NCBI RefSeq assembly: GCF_001989615.1
Contig: NZ_CP019067.1
Location: 3,317,614-3,381,613 of the forward strand
Direction: 5' to 3'
DNA: 64,000 nucleotides
From: Halorientalis sp. IM1011
GTDB taxonomy: Archaea > Halobacteriota > Halobacteria > Halobacteriales > Haloarculaceae
This document shows, piece after piece, positions 63,971 through 64,000 of the stretch. The notes beneath the pieces are model-generated. The model searched no databases. It was not told the origin of the DNA and saw only the letters and a program-made list of their open reading frames with translations. A program made the position numbers and the translations under genes. Numbering within the stretch: the first letter of the stretch is position 1; the number at the start of each line of letters is the position of its first letter.

Positions 63971-64000
63971 ATGGAACCCCAGTTCGCTGGGGTTCCCGAC
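63971..64000 (+). CDS. start of next gene, truncated by the window edge
   Basis: An ATG at 63971 (MEPQFAGVPD) is preceded by CAGTTATGTG about 30 bases upstream, a plausible TATA position. Only ten codons are visible, so no function can be given. The same bases form a perfect hairpin (GGAACCCCAG-TTCG-CTGGGGTTCC, 63973-63996). Confidence 0.35.
   Translation, partial: MEPQFAGVPD

Overview
The window is chromosomal DNA from a haloarchaeon (class Halobacteria). The evidence is high-GC coding sequence, very acidic predicted proteins, archaeal 16S and 23S rRNAs, a tRNA-Trp with the long C/D-box intron typical of this class, twin-arginine signal peptides on secreted proteins, TATA boxes 25-35 bases before start codons with little or no leader, and families largely confined to haloarchaea (HalOD1, HTH_63, DUF7504, DUF5794/5795, PccX). 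I cannot fix the genus.

Layout. 0-2.2 kb: a TRIC-type channel, a BtrH/DUF4872 protein and a small unknown gene. 2.2-7.4 kb: a complete rRNA operon on the minus strand (16S, degenerate tRNA-Ala-like element, 23S, tRNA-like element, 5S, terminator) with visible processing stems. 7.9-12.7 kb: HMA chaperone, UspA, a Get3/ArsA ATPase, a PNPOx-like protein, a four-CBS protein, a broken alpha/beta hydrolase and a glycosyltransferase. 12.7-19.4 kb: one minus-strand operon for ferric iron import (FbpA, FbpB, FbpC) continuing into a GT39-like membrane protein and a gluconate dehydrogenase subunit 3-like protein. 19.4-23.5 kb: a GT75-like protein, an SDR reductase and the carboxylase pair PccB-PccX. 23.5-26.8 kb: a siderophore-type iron ABC importer. 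26.8-33 kb: thiolase plus DUF35, two HTH_63 paralogues, small haloarchaeal proteins, DpsA, and an archaetidylserine decarboxylase. 33-42.2 kb: aldehyde dehydrogenase, ADP-forming acetyl-CoA synthetase, a Pta-N-like protein, and a biotin operon bioB-bioU-bioF-bioD. 42.4-54.9 kb: thioredoxin, HalOD1, CstA, a second ArsA, the LUD lactate-oxidation pair, a metallophosphoesterase, an M50-like protein, a PRC-barrel protein and a TrkA-N/DHH protein. 55-59.7 kb: tRNA-Lys with repeated copies of its 3' end, a PQQ-type sugar dehydrogenase, a 41-residue zinc ribbon, IMP dehydrogenase and DUF5794. 59.8-64 kb: DUF5795, tRNA-Trp, DUF2237, malic enzyme and a rhomboid protease, with all four protein genes carrying frameshifts.

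How the parts connect. Five copies of an exact TTAGG-N4-CCTAA palindrome each sit directly upstream of a transcription unit: the Fbp operon, each of the three siderophore-ABC genes, and a 56-residue unknown protein. DpsA, the iron-storage protein, has a different perfect palindrome. This looks like a DtxR-type (Idr/SirR-like) iron regulon with no regulator gene in the window. The biotin operon supplies the cofactor for the acyl-CoA carboxylase whose PccB and PccX are encoded here. It lacks bioA and carries a BioU-like gene in its place.

The most unusual items are the ITS tRNA-Ala remnant that keeps its acceptor, D and T arms but has lost the anticodon; the tRNA-like element whose predicted tRNase Z cut falls exactly on the 5S 5' end; the thiolase with serine where the nucleophilic cysteine is expected; and the tRNA-Lys 3'-end repeats. 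The dense frameshifts after 59.9 kb most likely reflect sequence quality.
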